A DNA stretch of 64,000 nucleotides from Saccharicrinis sp963666825. GTDB lineage: Bacteria; Bacteroidota; Bacteroidia; Bacteroidales; Marinilabiliaceae. Numbering within the stretch: position 1 is the stretch's first letter; every line of letters starts with the position of its first letter. Below the pieces are notes generated by a model. The model was given only the letters and a program-made list of their open reading frames with translations, was not told where the DNA came from and searched no databases. Below are positions 28,121-37,075 of the stretch, in pieces. Both the position numbers and the translations under genes were made by a program. The stretch is taken from assembly GCA_963666825.2 (NCBI GenBank), contig OY763044.2, forward strand, positions 2,542,001 to 2,606,000. Reading direction: 5' to 3'.

Positions 28121-28768
28121 GTAGTTATTTCTAATTAAAGTTCTTTCCCCTCAGAAAATATCTCATGCTTTATAGGACTCAAATTATACTTCACACTTTT
28201 TCTACCTTTTGCCTTATCAATGATTTCACTTACAATAATTTCAGTTGCAAATTCCTTATTTGATTTGTAATAAAATGAAACTATACCTTTCTTAAAGTTT
28301 GTTGCAAAAAAGTTATTTCTTAATAGATAGAAAATTGCTTGATGCATATCATTCATCATTTTTTTTCTATTGTACATGACGTCCATATATTCAGGTCTTT
28401 TAACGACTAACTCATTTGTCTGAGAGAAGGTGCTGTCAATGAACTCAATTAAACGTTCCACAATAACATTTTCTTCTTCATCTGTAAAATCCTTTCGATA
28501 TAATTTATCCTTAGCTTCTTTTTTAATGTAGTCAACAAATACGTCTGCATCAATTATACTCACAATACTATTGTCTAAATATTTTGTGTCAATATTATAC
28601 AGCATTTCATGATTGAACTTAATTTGCTTTTGATATTGAGGTTTCACAACCTTAATTGTGTCTGTAACTTGTGGTTTCTTTGCAAACACTCCAAGTTGTG
28701 AAAATGCAATCACTAATAAAATTATTATTTTCTTCATAGTATGTTATTTAATTACTGGCAACTATTCA
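28113..28768. repeat. Inverted repeat framing the secreted hypothetical gene
   Basis: TTGCCAGTA near 28114 and TACTGGCAA near 28756 are exact 9-base inverted copies on either side of one gene. The flanking bases (GTTA / TTA) extend the match weakly. Short enough to be chance, but the position right at both gene edges is suggestive. Confidence 0.4.
28135..28737 (-). CDS. Secreted hypothetical protein
   Basis: A 200-residue protein with a clear signal peptide (MKKIIILLVIAFSQLGVFAK). The mature part is charged and probably helical, including ERLIEFIDSTFSQTNELV and a basic MYNRKKMMNDMHQ stretch. I recognise no family. The gene is bracketed by a short inverted repeat: TTGCCAGTA just after its stop and TACTGGCAA just before its start, which looks like the edges of an inserted unit. 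No promoter match was found. Confidence 0.6.
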   Translation of the reverse strand: MKKIIILLVIAFSQLGVFAKKPQVTDTIKVVKPQYQKQIKFNHEMLYNIDTKYLDNSIVSIIDADVFVDYIKKEAKDKLYRKDFTDEEENVIVERLIEFIDSTFSQTNELVVKRPEYMDVMYNRKKMMNDMHQAIFYLLRNNFFATNFKKGIVSFYYKSNKEFATEIIVSEIIDKAKGRKSVKYNLSPIKHEIFSEGKEL

Positions 28769-29815
28769 TAAATGCACCATTTAAAATATAACCGTCATTA
28801 ATTACTGTTATAACAACATTTTAGTGTTATATCCGTCATATTATTACGTATATATCTCATTTAGGAGCAATATTTTTTCGCGTTAATTATAATTCAAAAG
28901 TTGAATATACTTCATTCATCTTCAAATATTTCATTTTTACATCAAAAAGTTATCTACAATATATAATAAAGAATTATTATAAGGACCAAGGAGAAGGGAC
29001 AAAGAAAAAAGGAAAAGGGTAGAAGGTGGAATAAAGCATAAGGAAAAGGGAAAAAGTTGAAACTAGTTATTAAGGTACAAGATGCAATCTTGCACCAGCG
29101 TGAGCTCCTACGAGATGGAACCAAACTTGCACAATTTTGAGGTATCTATTGCTAATTCTAATGGTCTTCTCTGGTATGACCAGGATATGACGTTGTATTG
29201 ACTATGATTTTACTATGCTTATTTTATGCACTTTCTTCGGTTCCTTAGAAGCAATGCCCACGCAAAGAACAATCAAAGAAAATGCATCGACAACACAACC
29301 ACAATACAACCACAATACAAAGAAATAGCAATGGCTATGCAAAGGATAAGCAATGACTATGCATAGAAATAGCATAGGAATAGCAAAGAAATGCAAAGCC
29401 TTAGCAAAGAAAAGTCAAAAAAAACCCCAAAACAGCCAAAACCTGGAATATTTTTGGCCTAAAACGTGATTTTGTGGAATATTTTTGTCGTTTTTTGCGA
29501 TTTTCCGGAATATTGGCCCTTTTTTTAGCCTTTAGGGCATAAAACAGTTTTCACTCAAAATTCTTTCCACCTCACAAACAATGAGTTACAAACGTAAAAA
29601 GTTACAGTAAAATTACAGTAATTTTTTTTATACTTCTCAGGTCACTACTTTAGCACTACAAGCTGAGAGCAAAGCGCCAGAAGCATAGCGCTGTATACAA
29701 TAAACACTATGCCCTTTGCACTTAACTCTAGGCGATAAAATCAGCCGATACTTGTTCAACCCGGACTCTGTTATAACCTGATCAGCGATAGCAGAGCTTA
29801 CAAAATCAAAAAGTC
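28738..29815. other. Intergenic region with low-complexity DNA, about 1.08 kb
   Basis: Contains no convincing gene. A purine-rich block at 28980-29060 is made of AAGGGA-like repeats. From about 29260 to 29410 runs a degenerate tandem of AGCAAT/ATAGCA units with ACAACCACAAT repeats. At about 29440-29520, three copies of GGAATATT appear (two as GGAATATTTTTG). The last 200 bases before 29816 are the leader of the DUF6266 fragment. A 64-codon reading frame on the minus strand here is Leu/Cys-rich repeat noise. Confidence 0.5.
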
Positions 29816-30007
29816 ATGGGAACATATAACAAAGGAATCAACGGAAAATTCACAGGAAAAGTAGGAAACACCATGTGTAGTCAATGGAAAGATATCTCTG
29901 TTATGAAATCGCTACCAAATTTTAGTAAACACAAAGTTAGTGAAAAACAATGGGCACTCTCAGCTGTCGCGCCTCTCCCTCAACTCCCGCACATGCAATG
30001 TCATTAA
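29816..30007 (+). pseudogene. DUF6266 gene fragment, copy 1
   Basis: The first ~45 codons (MGTYNKGINGKFTGKVGNTM, then KDISVMKSLPNFS) match the N-terminus of DUF6266 proteins, which are normally about 200 residues long and begin MGTYxxGIxGxFxGKVG. After KVSEKQ the frame runs into repeat DNA (WALSAVAPLPQL) and stops at 30005. It is a truncated relic. A 189-base stretch from 29846 is repeated at 30733 on the far side of the transposase element. Confidence 0.7.
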
Positions 30008-30034
30008 GTCATGGGAACTCAGCTGCCGCGCGTG
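29846..30034 (+). repeat. 189-bp direct repeat, left copy
   Basis: Matches 30733-30921 over 189 bases without gaps and with nine mismatches by hand count (about 95%). It holds the DUF6266 fragment plus REP-like GC-rich sequence and ends CTGCCGCGCGTG. The pair flanks the RAYT element. Confidence 0.85.
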
Positions 30035-30724
30035 TCCCCACGCGTGGTTTTATTTTACAACTATAACTCCTTCTATTAAACCTAACTCTCCACTATAATC
30101 TTTTGCACTACTGTATACATACTCTTCTGGTTTATATACAATACCTTCTTCTACCGGATTATTATGAATATAACTTATTTTCTCATCAATAACTTTATTA
30201 CTCCATAGTTCTATAGGTTTATTATCATGACGCCAAAACTGATACTTTTTAACATTCGAAGATTTTTCTCCTGCTTTTACAAACTGATCTAATAACCAAT
30301 CCTTTCTACTTTCATTTTCATTTTCTTGTATTGCTTTTATTATAGCTCGACTTGTAAAACGTTTAAAATCTCTCAACAAAATCTCTGGTTTTAATTCTCT
30401 TATACTTTTAAATACCAAATGCATATGATTTGTCATTATGCACCATGCATATAACTCCATGCCCTTTTCTTTTTGACAATACTGCAAACTATTGATGATT
30501 ACATCTTTATATTCATTCCTGGTAAATACATCTAACCACTCTACAACTGCAAAACTTACAAAATATACTCCTTCAGGATTATGAAATTTATAGTTTCTAC
30601 TCATAGCTTTTTTCTATTAGTTTTGATTGTTTGAAGAATTAAAGATAGATATTTAGCATCAAAAGTTAAATCCTTTATATTTGAAAGATATATTATATAA
30701 CACGCGTGAGGACACGCGCGGCAG
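30023..30724. mobile_element. RAYT/REP element (REP-associated tyrosine transposase with inverted REP palindromes)
   Basis: A 702-bp unit with 24-base terminal inverted repeats differing at one position: 30023-30046 (CTGCCGCGCGTG...CACGCGTG) and 30701-30724. Each end is itself a hairpin, CCGCGCGTG-TCCC-CACGCGTGG on the left, like REP sequences. Inside is one gene, the Y1/HUH transposase at 30050-30604. The ends are far richer in G+C than the surroundings. Confidence 0.8.
30050..30604 (-). CDS. REP-associated tyrosine transposase (Y1/HUH, IS200-like)
   Basis: A 184-residue HUH single-strand transposase. The metal-binding pair is in NHMHLVF (His60, His62). The catalytic tyrosine is probably Tyr145 in ISYIHNNPVEEG, the standard RAYT signature. 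The opening MSRNYKFHNPEGVYFVSFAV and WRHDNKPIELWS are family-typical. RAYTs cut and join single-stranded REP palindromes, and this gene sits between two inverted REPs. It is intact and could be active. The promoter is not evident. Confidence 0.92.
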   Translation of the reverse strand: MSRNYKFHNPEGVYFVSFAVVEWLDVFTRNEYKDVIINSLQYCQKEKGMELYAWCIMTNHMHLVFKSIRELKPEILLRDFKRFTSRAIIKAIQENENESRKDWLLDQFVKAGEKSSNVKKYQFWRHDNKPIELWSNKVIDEKISYIHNNPVEEGIVYKPEEYVYSSAKDYSGELGLIEGVIVVK

Positions 30725-30732
30725 CATGAGGT

Positions 30733-30894
30733 AAATTCACAGGAAAAGGTGGAAACACCATGAGTAGTCAAAGGAAAGATATCTCGGTTATGAAATCGCT
30801 ACCAAATTTTAGTAATCACAAAGTTTGTGAAAAACAATGGGCACTCTCATCTGTCGCGCCTCTCCCTCAACTGCCGCACATGCAATGTCATTAA
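30733..30894 (+). pseudogene. DUF6266 gene fragment, copy 2
   Basis: Same fragment as copy 1 but without the first nine codons and start codon: the frame reads KFTGKGGNTMSSQRKDISVM, SLPNFSNHKV and ends at TAA 30892. GKVG has changed to GKGG. It is not translatable as a DUF6266 protein and is a duplication relic. Confidence 0.65.
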
Positions 30895-30921
30895 GTCATG
30901 GGAACTCAGCTGCCGCGCGTG
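30733..30921 (+). repeat. 189-bp direct repeat, right copy
   Basis: Gap-free partner of 29846-30034. It ends with CTGCCGCGCGTG followed by CAATGTCA instead of the palindrome's second arm, so this copy carries only half of the REP. Confidence 0.85.
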
Positions 30922-31169
30922 CAATGTCAACTATAACAGCTAAATTAGAAACGATTATATAAATTTGATTATCGAAATTCTCACACATTGCCTGTCACGA
31001 TTTGTAAGGAAGGATAACAAAAGTGTCGAGTTCTATTTGGCAATTAAAAGCAAATTCAAACCTTTGAATACTAACACAACAACGCTAATTTTAAACATTT
31101 TTTAACACACTTTATTTTTTTACTAGTCTATTATTCCCTCTATCTCTGACTATTCTCATGTGTTTTTAC

Positions 31170-31177
31170 TAATTTTG
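31170..31177 (+). promoter_or_regulatory. Possible -7 element for the SulP gene
   Basis: TAATTTTG fits TAnnTTTG. It would give a leader of about 150 bases before ATG 31332. No good -33 box was found. Confidence 0.35.
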
Positions 31178-31331
31178 CCGGCTGGTTTAACTGAATTTGG
31201 TTTTAGTTTAAATTAAGAATATTCAGAAGCTTACATTAAATCTATTAAGTAATAGATTCATGATATCAATTTTCATTATTCAATGATAGAAAAGCTTCAC
31301 CTTAAAAAAAGAAAAATAAATAATAAATCAT

Positions 31332-32930
31332 ATGAAATTTACATTCTCTTTTATTGACAAACGACAAGGTTCTGTTAAAGATGATATCTTATCAGGACTT
31401 ACAGTAGCTCTTGCGCTTGTACCTGAAGCTGTAGCTTTTGCTTTTGTAGCTGGCATCTCTCCTATAATTGGACTTTACGGCGCATTTATGATGGGATTGA
31501 TAACTGCTGTTTTAGGAGGCCGTCCCGGAATGATTTCAGGAGCAACCGGTGCTCTTGCTGTAGTAATGGTTAACCTGGTTCTTGAAGGAAATAAATTGGG
31601 TGCTCCCGGTGATATGATGGGAATTCAATACTTGTTTGCAACTATTATCTTAGCCGGGTTATTTCAAATGTCAGCCGGATTCTTAAAACTAGGAAAATTT
31701 ATTCGTATGGTTCCTCAGTCTGTAATGATGGGATTTGTGAATGGTTTGGCCATTGTGATCTTTAAGTCGCAAATAGGAATGTTTAAAGTAGGCGACAATT
31801 ACTTAACCGGATCACCTCTATTCATCATGATAGGATTAGTTGGTTTAACTATGGCTATTATGTATTTCCTTCCTAAGTTTAGCAAGAAAATACCTGCAGC
31901 TCTTGTTGGAATTATCGTAGTTTCTCTGATTGTTATTTTAGGAGGAATAGAAACTGAAACCGTGAGATCATTTGTTGTTGCTAAAGGTGGAACTGGAATT
32001 AAAGCAGGATTACCTCAGTTCAATATTCCTATGATTCCATTTGATTTAGAAACATTAAAATTTATTTTACCATACGCACTCATTTTAGCCACAATTGGAT
32101 TAACAGAATCTTTAATGACCCTTACTTTGGTTGATGAACTAACAGAAACCAGAGGTAGTGGTAACAGAGAATGTGTTGCTCAGGGTGTTGCTAATATAAC
32201 TAACGGATTTTTTGGAGGTATGGGTGGTTGTGCCATGATTGGTCAAAGTATCATCAATATCAAATCAGGTGGTAGAGGTCGCCTTTCTGGTATTATCGCT
32301 GCAGTTGCTCTTTTAATGTTTATTCTGTTTGCTTCCTCATATATCGAAATGATTCCTATTGCTGCACTGGTTGGTGTAATGTTTATGGTTGTTATCGGTA
32401 CATTTGCATGGAGTACATTTAAAATTATAAATAAGATACCTTTAGCTGATGTGGTTGTAATTGCCCTTGTTACCATTCTTACTGTTATATTCGATTTAGC
32501 CATTGCTGTTGCTGCCGGAGTAATTGTATCTGCTCTAGTATTTGCCTGGGAAAATGCAGTAAAAATACGCGTTTCAAGTGTAACTGACGAACATGGAGTA
32601 AAACATTATATTGTTCACGGACCTTTGTTCTTTGCAGCAACAACATCATTCATCAACAGCTTTGATGTAAAAAATGACCCTAAAGAAGTGGTTATTTCGT
32701 TTGAAGAATCAAGAATCATGGATCAATCTGCAATAGAAGCGATTAATAAATTAGCTGAAAAATATCAATTGATTGGAACAAATGTTCACTTAAGATATTT
32801 ATCACCAGATTGCGTTAAATTGATTAAAAAGGCCGAAAAAATATGTGATGTTAACGTACTAAAAGATCCTGATTATCATGTAGCAATTAATAACTACCGT
32901 AAAAAAGCTGAAGCTTTAAAAACAGTATAA
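31332..32930 (+). CDS. SulP family anion transporter with STAS domain
   Basis: A 532-residue inner membrane transporter of the SLC26/SulP family. The membrane part (about 1-410) carries the signature PEAVAFAFVAGISPIIGLYGAF near residue 32. NGFFGGMGGCAMIGQSIINI near 290 belongs to the conserved substrate-site region. The cytoplasmic STAS domain (about 430-525) includes FEESRIMDQSAIEAINKL. Members move sulfate, bicarbonate, dicarboxylates or other anions with Na+ or H+; the substrate is not predictable and no carbonic anhydrase or sulfate genes are near. It is followed by a strong terminator. Confidence 0.95.
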   Translation: MKFTFSFIDKRQGSVKDDILSGLTVALALVPEAVAFAFVAGISPIIGLYGAFMMGLITAVLGGRPGMISGATGALAVVMVNLVLEGNKLGAPGDMMGIQYLFATIILAGLFQMSAGFLKLGKFIRMVPQSVMMGFVNGLAIVIFKSQIGMFKVGDNYLTGSPLFIMIGLVGLTMAIMYFLPKFSKKIPAALVGIIVVSLIVILGGIETETVRSFVVAKGGTGIKAGLPQFNIPMIPFDLETLKFILPYALILATIGLTESLMTLTLVDELTETRGSGNRECVAQGVANITNGFFGGMGGCAMIGQSIINIKSGGRGRLSGIIAAVALLMFILFASSYIEMIPIAALVGVMFMVVIGTFAWSTFKIINKIPLADVVVIALVTILTVIFDLAIAVAAGVIVSALVFAWENAVKIRVSSVTDEHGVKHYIVHGPLFFAATTSFINSFDVKNDPKEVVISFEESRIMDQSAIEAINKLAEKYQLIGTNVHLRYLSPDCVKLIKKAEKICDVNVLKDPDYHVAINNYRKKAEALKTV

Positions 32931-32953
32931 ATTTAAGCTACCTATATTATATC

Positions 32954-32985
32954 AAAAGTCTGCACTCAAATGCAGACTTTTTTTT
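32954..32985 (+). terminator. Rho-independent terminator after the SulP gene
   Basis: An 11-bp perfect stem (AAAAGTCTGCA/TGCAGACTTTT), 6-base loop and T run, 24 bases beyond the stop codon. Confidence 0.85.
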
Positions 32986-33172
32986 ATAAATAGATGTTTA
33001 GTTATAAGACTCAGACAACGATTTTTCTTTTTTATAAGAAAGATATAAGTAATGCAATACCCATTAAATCCATCTAAATAGAACAGTTAGTCATAAAAAA
33101 AAGAGTCTTTATAAAAACAGTAATACACTTACAATTAATTGAACTATTTTGCATTCTTAATTATGCAATTTA

Positions 33173-35053
33173 ATGACTAAAATACAGACAAAAACAACCA
33201 GTTTTTTCATTGCAATTGCCTTAATAACAGCAGGCCTTCTTACCTCGTTATTATTATGGAAGAGCACTCAGATTCTTAAGAATGAGGCTATAGAAAAGAT
33301 GCTTTACCAAACTCAAAATCAGGCTAACAATTTCGAAAAGGAATTAACCCAATTAAAATATATAACTCAATCTACCGAAGCTTTATTAAACGCCATTTAC
33401 CCTAAAGAAGGTATTACCCCTGATAATATTGAACAAATCAAAGAAGAACTGAGTAAACATATGGTTTTACTCGGCAACAAAATGAATGCACTCAGCACCT
33501 GGATTGTGTTTAATCCGGACATTATTCCTAAACACCAAAATTTAGCTTTTTATGATAAAGACAGAGATGGATTATTTGAAAAAGCCGATCCTTACAATAT
33601 TGATTCTATTAATCCAAACTCAGAAACCATAAAATGGTGGACAGAAGCCATAAAAAAGGGTGAAATATGGACTGAACCCTATTATTGGAAACTCTGGGAT
33701 ATGGAACTGATAACCTATTCTAAAGCAGTATATATTAACAATATATTTATTGGATGCATTGGTTCTGATATTGATTTTACACAAAAAATGAACGATTGGA
33801 ATAATACAAAGCTGTATTCAAGCGGGTATTATGTTCTGATTAATGAGGATCAACAATTTATACTTCATCCGGAATTTGCTCATCAGGATATGGATGAAGC
33901 ACTTCCTCCAAGTCTTTCTGATTACATAAAAACAAATTTAAAGAATGCCGATTCAGGATTTATTAATTATGAATTTTCTGGCATTAAGAAAGAAATGGCA
34001 TTTAAAAACCTTTCTAACCATTGGGCACTCTTATCTATAGTACCTGTCAAAGAAATTTATAAGCCCATATATCAATTTGGTCATTATATATTAATCACCT
34101 TGTTATTAGTAATAGTAATTTCCATTTTAGTTGCTGTAATTTTTAGCCGAACCATAACATCTCCCATTGAAAGGCTTGGAGTATTATTTAATGAAGCAAG
34201 AAATGGTAATTTAACCGTTCGTTCAAACATAAAAACCAACGATGAGCTGGAAGGCTTAGGAAATCAATTCAACTTTTTCCTGAACCAAATGCAAACCATG
34301 ATTACTCAATTAAAAGAAAAAGAATGCAGCCTGATTGATGCAAAAGAAAAAGCCGTTGAATCAGATAAATTAAAAACTGCATTTCTCGAAAACTTAAGTC
34401 ACGAAATAAGAACACCTCTTACCGGTATTGTTGGATATGCAGAACTTTTAATAACAGAAGGATTTACAATAAACGAGAAAAATGAGTTTTTAGAAACAAT
34501 ACAGAAAAATAATGATAACCTGCTCCAATTTGTTGAAGATATCATTACTTTTTCAAAACTGGAAAGAGGAATTATTCATAGTCACAAAAACGAATTTAAG
34601 CTACATAAATTAATCAATGATATACACCTTGAATTAACACCTCTCTTCAGGGATCAGAATGTTCAAATCAATTTCTCAACCAAAATAAAAATTGAAAATC
34701 CGGATATTTACATAGCAACCGACTATACATTATTAATTAAATTACTCAAGATATTATTAGAAAATGCATTTAAGTTTACTTCAAAAGGTAGTGTTGAATT
34801 AAAAAGCTATTCGTCTGAAAATAAATGGGGTTTCTATATTAATGATACCGGAATGGGAATTCCTGCAGAGCAACACAACCTGATTTTTAAGAAGTTTTAT
34901 AAATACACTGATGATAAAACGAAAATATACAGAGGTGTTGGAATGGGATTAGCCATTGCAGAAGAGATTATAAAAATATTGGATGGATCTATTTCGTTGA
35001 TTTCAGAACAAGGCAAAGGATCTACCTTTAAAATTGAATTTAATTTGGACTAA
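33173..35053 (+). CDS. Membrane sensor histidine kinase with Cache and HAMP domains
   Basis: A 626-residue transmembrane kinase. TM1 is at about 10-30, and a periplasmic dCache-like domain spans about 35-295 (contains WTEPYYWKLWDMELITYSKAV and GCIGSDIDF). TM2 at about 300-325 is followed by a HAMP segment (ISRTITSPIERLG...NDELEGLGNQFN region). HisKA has His410 in SHEIRTPLTG; the HATPase shows LLENAFKFTSKG, DTGMGIPAEQ and GVGMGLAIAEE. dCache domains bind small ligands such as amino acids or carboxylates outside the cell. No response regulator is adjacent. Confidence 0.95.
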   Translation: MTKIQTKTTSFFIAIALITAGLLTSLLLWKSTQILKNEAIEKMLYQTQNQANNFEKELTQLKYITQSTEALLNAIYPKEGITPDNIEQIKEELSKHMVLLGNKMNALSTWIVFNPDIIPKHQNLAFYDKDRDGLFEKADPYNIDSINPNSETIKWWTEAIKKGEIWTEPYYWKLWDMELITYSKAVYINNIFIGCIGSDIDFTQKMNDWNNTKLYSSGYYVLINEDQQFILHPEFAHQDMDEALPPSLSDYIKTNLKNADSGFINYEFSGIKKEMAFKNLSNHWALLSIVPVKEIYKPIYQFGHYILITLLLVIVISILVAVIFSRTITSPIERLGVLFNEARNGNLTVRSNIKTNDELEGLGNQFNFFLNQMQTMITQLKEKECSLIDAKEKAVESDKLKTAFLENLSHEIRTPLTGIVGYAELLITEGFTINEKNEFLETIQKNNDNLLQFVEDIITFSKLERGIIHSHKNEFKLHKLINDIHLELTPLFRDQNVQINFSTKIKIENPDIYIATDYTLLIKLLKILLENAFKFTSKGSVELKSYSSENKWGFYINDTGMGIPAEQHNLIFKKFYKYTDDKTKIYRGVGMGLAIAEEIIKILDGSISLISEQGKGSTFKIEFNLD

Positions 35054-35156
35054 ACATATTGTTTAAAAGAAAAGGAATAAATATAACAATGCCTTCTGAT
35101 AAAAATGATATATTAGCATCTGCCCTCCTCAATAACAATTATCAATTACAACTTTA

Positions 35157-36143
35157 ATGATTTACTTTAAATTAAAAACTTTTGCAAAAGCAAAAATACT
35201 ATTTTGTGCCTTAATCTTTTCAGGCTTAAATACTTTTGGTCAGAACAATAGCCATTCTGACCTTGATATGGAAATAGAAAATATTATTTTAAAAAAAGAT
35301 TCAGTTCAATTAGAACAAATATTAAAGGAAAACAACCTCAATATTAATTCTGTTATATATAACGTAACACCTTTATTTTTAGCTTGTCATAAGCCCGATA
35401 GTTTATTTATTAATTGGATGCTAAAAAAAGGGGCATCACCAAATGTTATTTCACGATATGGAACTGTTGGAAACTGGATTTTAGAAAAGAAAAATCATAC
35501 AGGCATCTTTAATATGCTACTTGATTATGGTTTTGATCCAAACATCGAGAGCATGGCATACTGGCAAAATAAAAAAGAAACTCATCCAGAGGAGATTCCG
35601 GATTGGCTAAATAAAGCCTTTCAAAAAATTAAAGAAAACAATCTTAAAACAGAGCATCTTCCTTATTTTGCTTATACAGATCCTTCTGATGATTTAATAT
35701 TAGCCATATCTATTGTAAGAGACAGTACCTTAACTTTAACAAAAAGACTTCTTGACTACAAATTAGATGTAAATATGACAGATAAAAAGGGTGTAACACC
35801 CATTTTCTACGCTGTTCATTATAAAAATACTGAAGCACTACAATTATTTATTAAAAAAGGTGCTAACGTAAATCACCTGCTTACACCTCCTGTAAGTTCT
35901 ATGTACAAGGATAGTCCTATTTTTAATAATAAAATTACGCCTCTTATTATGTGCATGCAGGAAATAGAACAAGACCCGAAGCTTTTAAATCAAGAAGAAA
36001 CACTGTCTATTATAAAAATTCTTTTAAAGGCTGGTGCAGATATTCATCATCAAACAGCTCAGGAAAAAATTTCAGCATCAGACATTGCCAATAAATTAAA
36101 CAATAAAGAAATCAACAAACTTTTTAAAAAGTACGGTAAATAA
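35157..36143 (+). CDS. Exported ankyrin-repeat protein
   Basis: A 328-residue protein. A signal peptide (MIYFKLKTFAKAKILFCALIFSG, cleavage near FGQ) is followed by ankyrin-type repeats. Recognisable units are TPLFLACHKPDSLFINWMLKKGASPN at about 75-100, FNMLLDYGFDPN, TPIFYAVHYKNTEALQLFIKKGANVN at about 220-245, and IIKILLKAGADIH near the end. Ankyrin domains bind other proteins; the partner is unknown. The gene follows the Cache kinase by about 100 bases on the same strand and may share its transcript. Confidence 0.85.
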   Translation: MIYFKLKTFAKAKILFCALIFSGLNTFGQNNSHSDLDMEIENIILKKDSVQLEQILKENNLNINSVIYNVTPLFLACHKPDSLFINWMLKKGASPNVISRYGTVGNWILEKKNHTGIFNMLLDYGFDPNIESMAYWQNKKETHPEEIPDWLNKAFQKIKENNLKTEHLPYFAYTDPSDDLILAISIVRDSTLTLTKRLLDYKLDVNMTDKKGVTPIFYAVHYKNTEALQLFIKKGANVNHLLTPPVSSMYKDSPIFNNKITPLIMCMQEIEQDPKLLNQEETLSIIKILLKAGADIHHQTAQEKISASDIANKLNNKEINKLFKKYGK

Positions 36144-36337
36144 TTGAAAATTATTTTACGGCAAATAAACGAACTTTAAAAATCACATTTACAATCAAAT
36201 ATATATTACCAGACGCTGCATCAAAGCTATTCTTTGATTGTTAAAAAAAATAATATATCAAATGGCGTTAAACATTTTTAAAATACCCATGTTTAACTCT
36301 CAAACAAATTTAATATACACTAGATAAAATAAACAAA

Positions 36338-36850
36338 ATGAATAAAAAAGATTTGAATATTACATTCGCAGGTGGCAAACTTACAATACTTGGTAATGAC
36401 GTTAAAGTTGGTGATAAAGCACCAGAATTTACTGCCTTAAATAAAGATTTACAACCTGTTAAACTTTCTGACTTTGACGGAAAAGTTAAATTAATTGTTG
36501 TTTATCCATCAATCGATACAGGTGTGTGTGCTGCACAAAACAGACGTTTTAATGTTGAGGCAAATAAACTAGAAGATGTTGCTGTAATATCTATTTCTTG
36601 CGATTTACCATTTGCTCAATCTCGTTTTTGTGGAGCTGAAGGTTTAGAGAACATACTTACTTTATCGGATCATAAAGATCTTGATTTTGGAGAAAAATAT
36701 GGTTTTATAATTGAAGAACTTAGATTACTAACCCGAGGTACTGTAATTATTGATAAAGACAATACTATCAAATACATTGAGTATGTACCTGAGGTTACTA
36801 ATGAACCAGATTACGACAAAGCATTAGAAGAAGTTAAAAAATTATTATAA
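36338..36850 (+). CDS. tpx: Thiol peroxidase
   Basis: A 170-residue atypical 2-Cys peroxiredoxin that reduces peroxides with electrons from thioredoxin. The peroxidatic Cys64 lies in PSIDTGVCAAQNRRF and the resolving Cys98 in PFAQSRFCGAEG; Cys88 matches the third cysteine of E. coli Tpx. The length is normal. It stands alone, followed by a terminator that is duplicated 524 bases further on. Confidence 0.96.
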   Translation: MNKKDLNITFAGGKLTILGNDVKVGDKAPEFTALNKDLQPVKLSDFDGKVKLIVVYPSIDTGVCAAQNRRFNVEANKLEDVAVISISCDLPFAQSRFCGAEGLENILTLSDHKDLDFGEKYGFIIEELRLLTRGTVIIDKDNTIKYIEYVPEVTNEPDYDKALEEVKKLL

Positions 36851-36870
36851 AGTATCCACCCCATAATTAG

Positions 36871-36930
36871 AAAAAGCTGCTTTAGTTATTTAAACCAAAG
36901 CAGCTTTTTGTTTTATACTATAAATTGAAT
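36871..36930 (+). terminator. Terminator of tpx, copy 1 of a 60-bp direct repeat
   Basis: The AAGCTGCTTT...AAAGCAGCTT stem (36874-36906) with a T run after it, 20 bases past the tpx stop. The same sequence plus about 20 bases beyond it recurs at 37395-37453 with one substitution and a 1-base length change. Confidence 0.8.
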
Positions 36931-37075
36931 CAAAAGTTGAAACCCAAGTTTTAATGCTTCGCATACATATTTCTCGTTTGACCACAGTTGTAAATATAAA
37001 TACAAACATTTAGGGATAATATACCTAAGAAATAGTGTTTACACACGAAGTTTTTAAAAATGATTCGGATTATAT

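Larger units (their letters stand above)
30605..31331. other. Intergenic region between RAYT and the SulP gene
   Basis: Holds the right REP (30701-30724), the second DUF6266 fragment and repeat copy (30733-30921), and the SulP leader. From 30922 to 31169 I see only AT-rich sequence with no gene. REP-like CTGCCGC or CCCGCAC sequences followed by TGCAATGTCA occur at about 29985, 30875 and 30911. Confidence 0.6.

Noticed and set aside
25370..28134. Classical integron attC sites in the spacers
   Set aside because: The canonical RYYYAAC and GTTRRRY core pairs could not be placed on either strand and there is no integrase gene in the window.
29202..29396. 64-residue minus-strand reading frame rich in Cys and Leu
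   Set aside because: It is a translation of the low-complexity tandem repeat and has no start-site support.
29260..29410. CRISPR array in the repetitive stretch
   Set aside because: Units are short, unequal and degenerate, with no constant-length repeat or unique spacers, and no cas genes are near.
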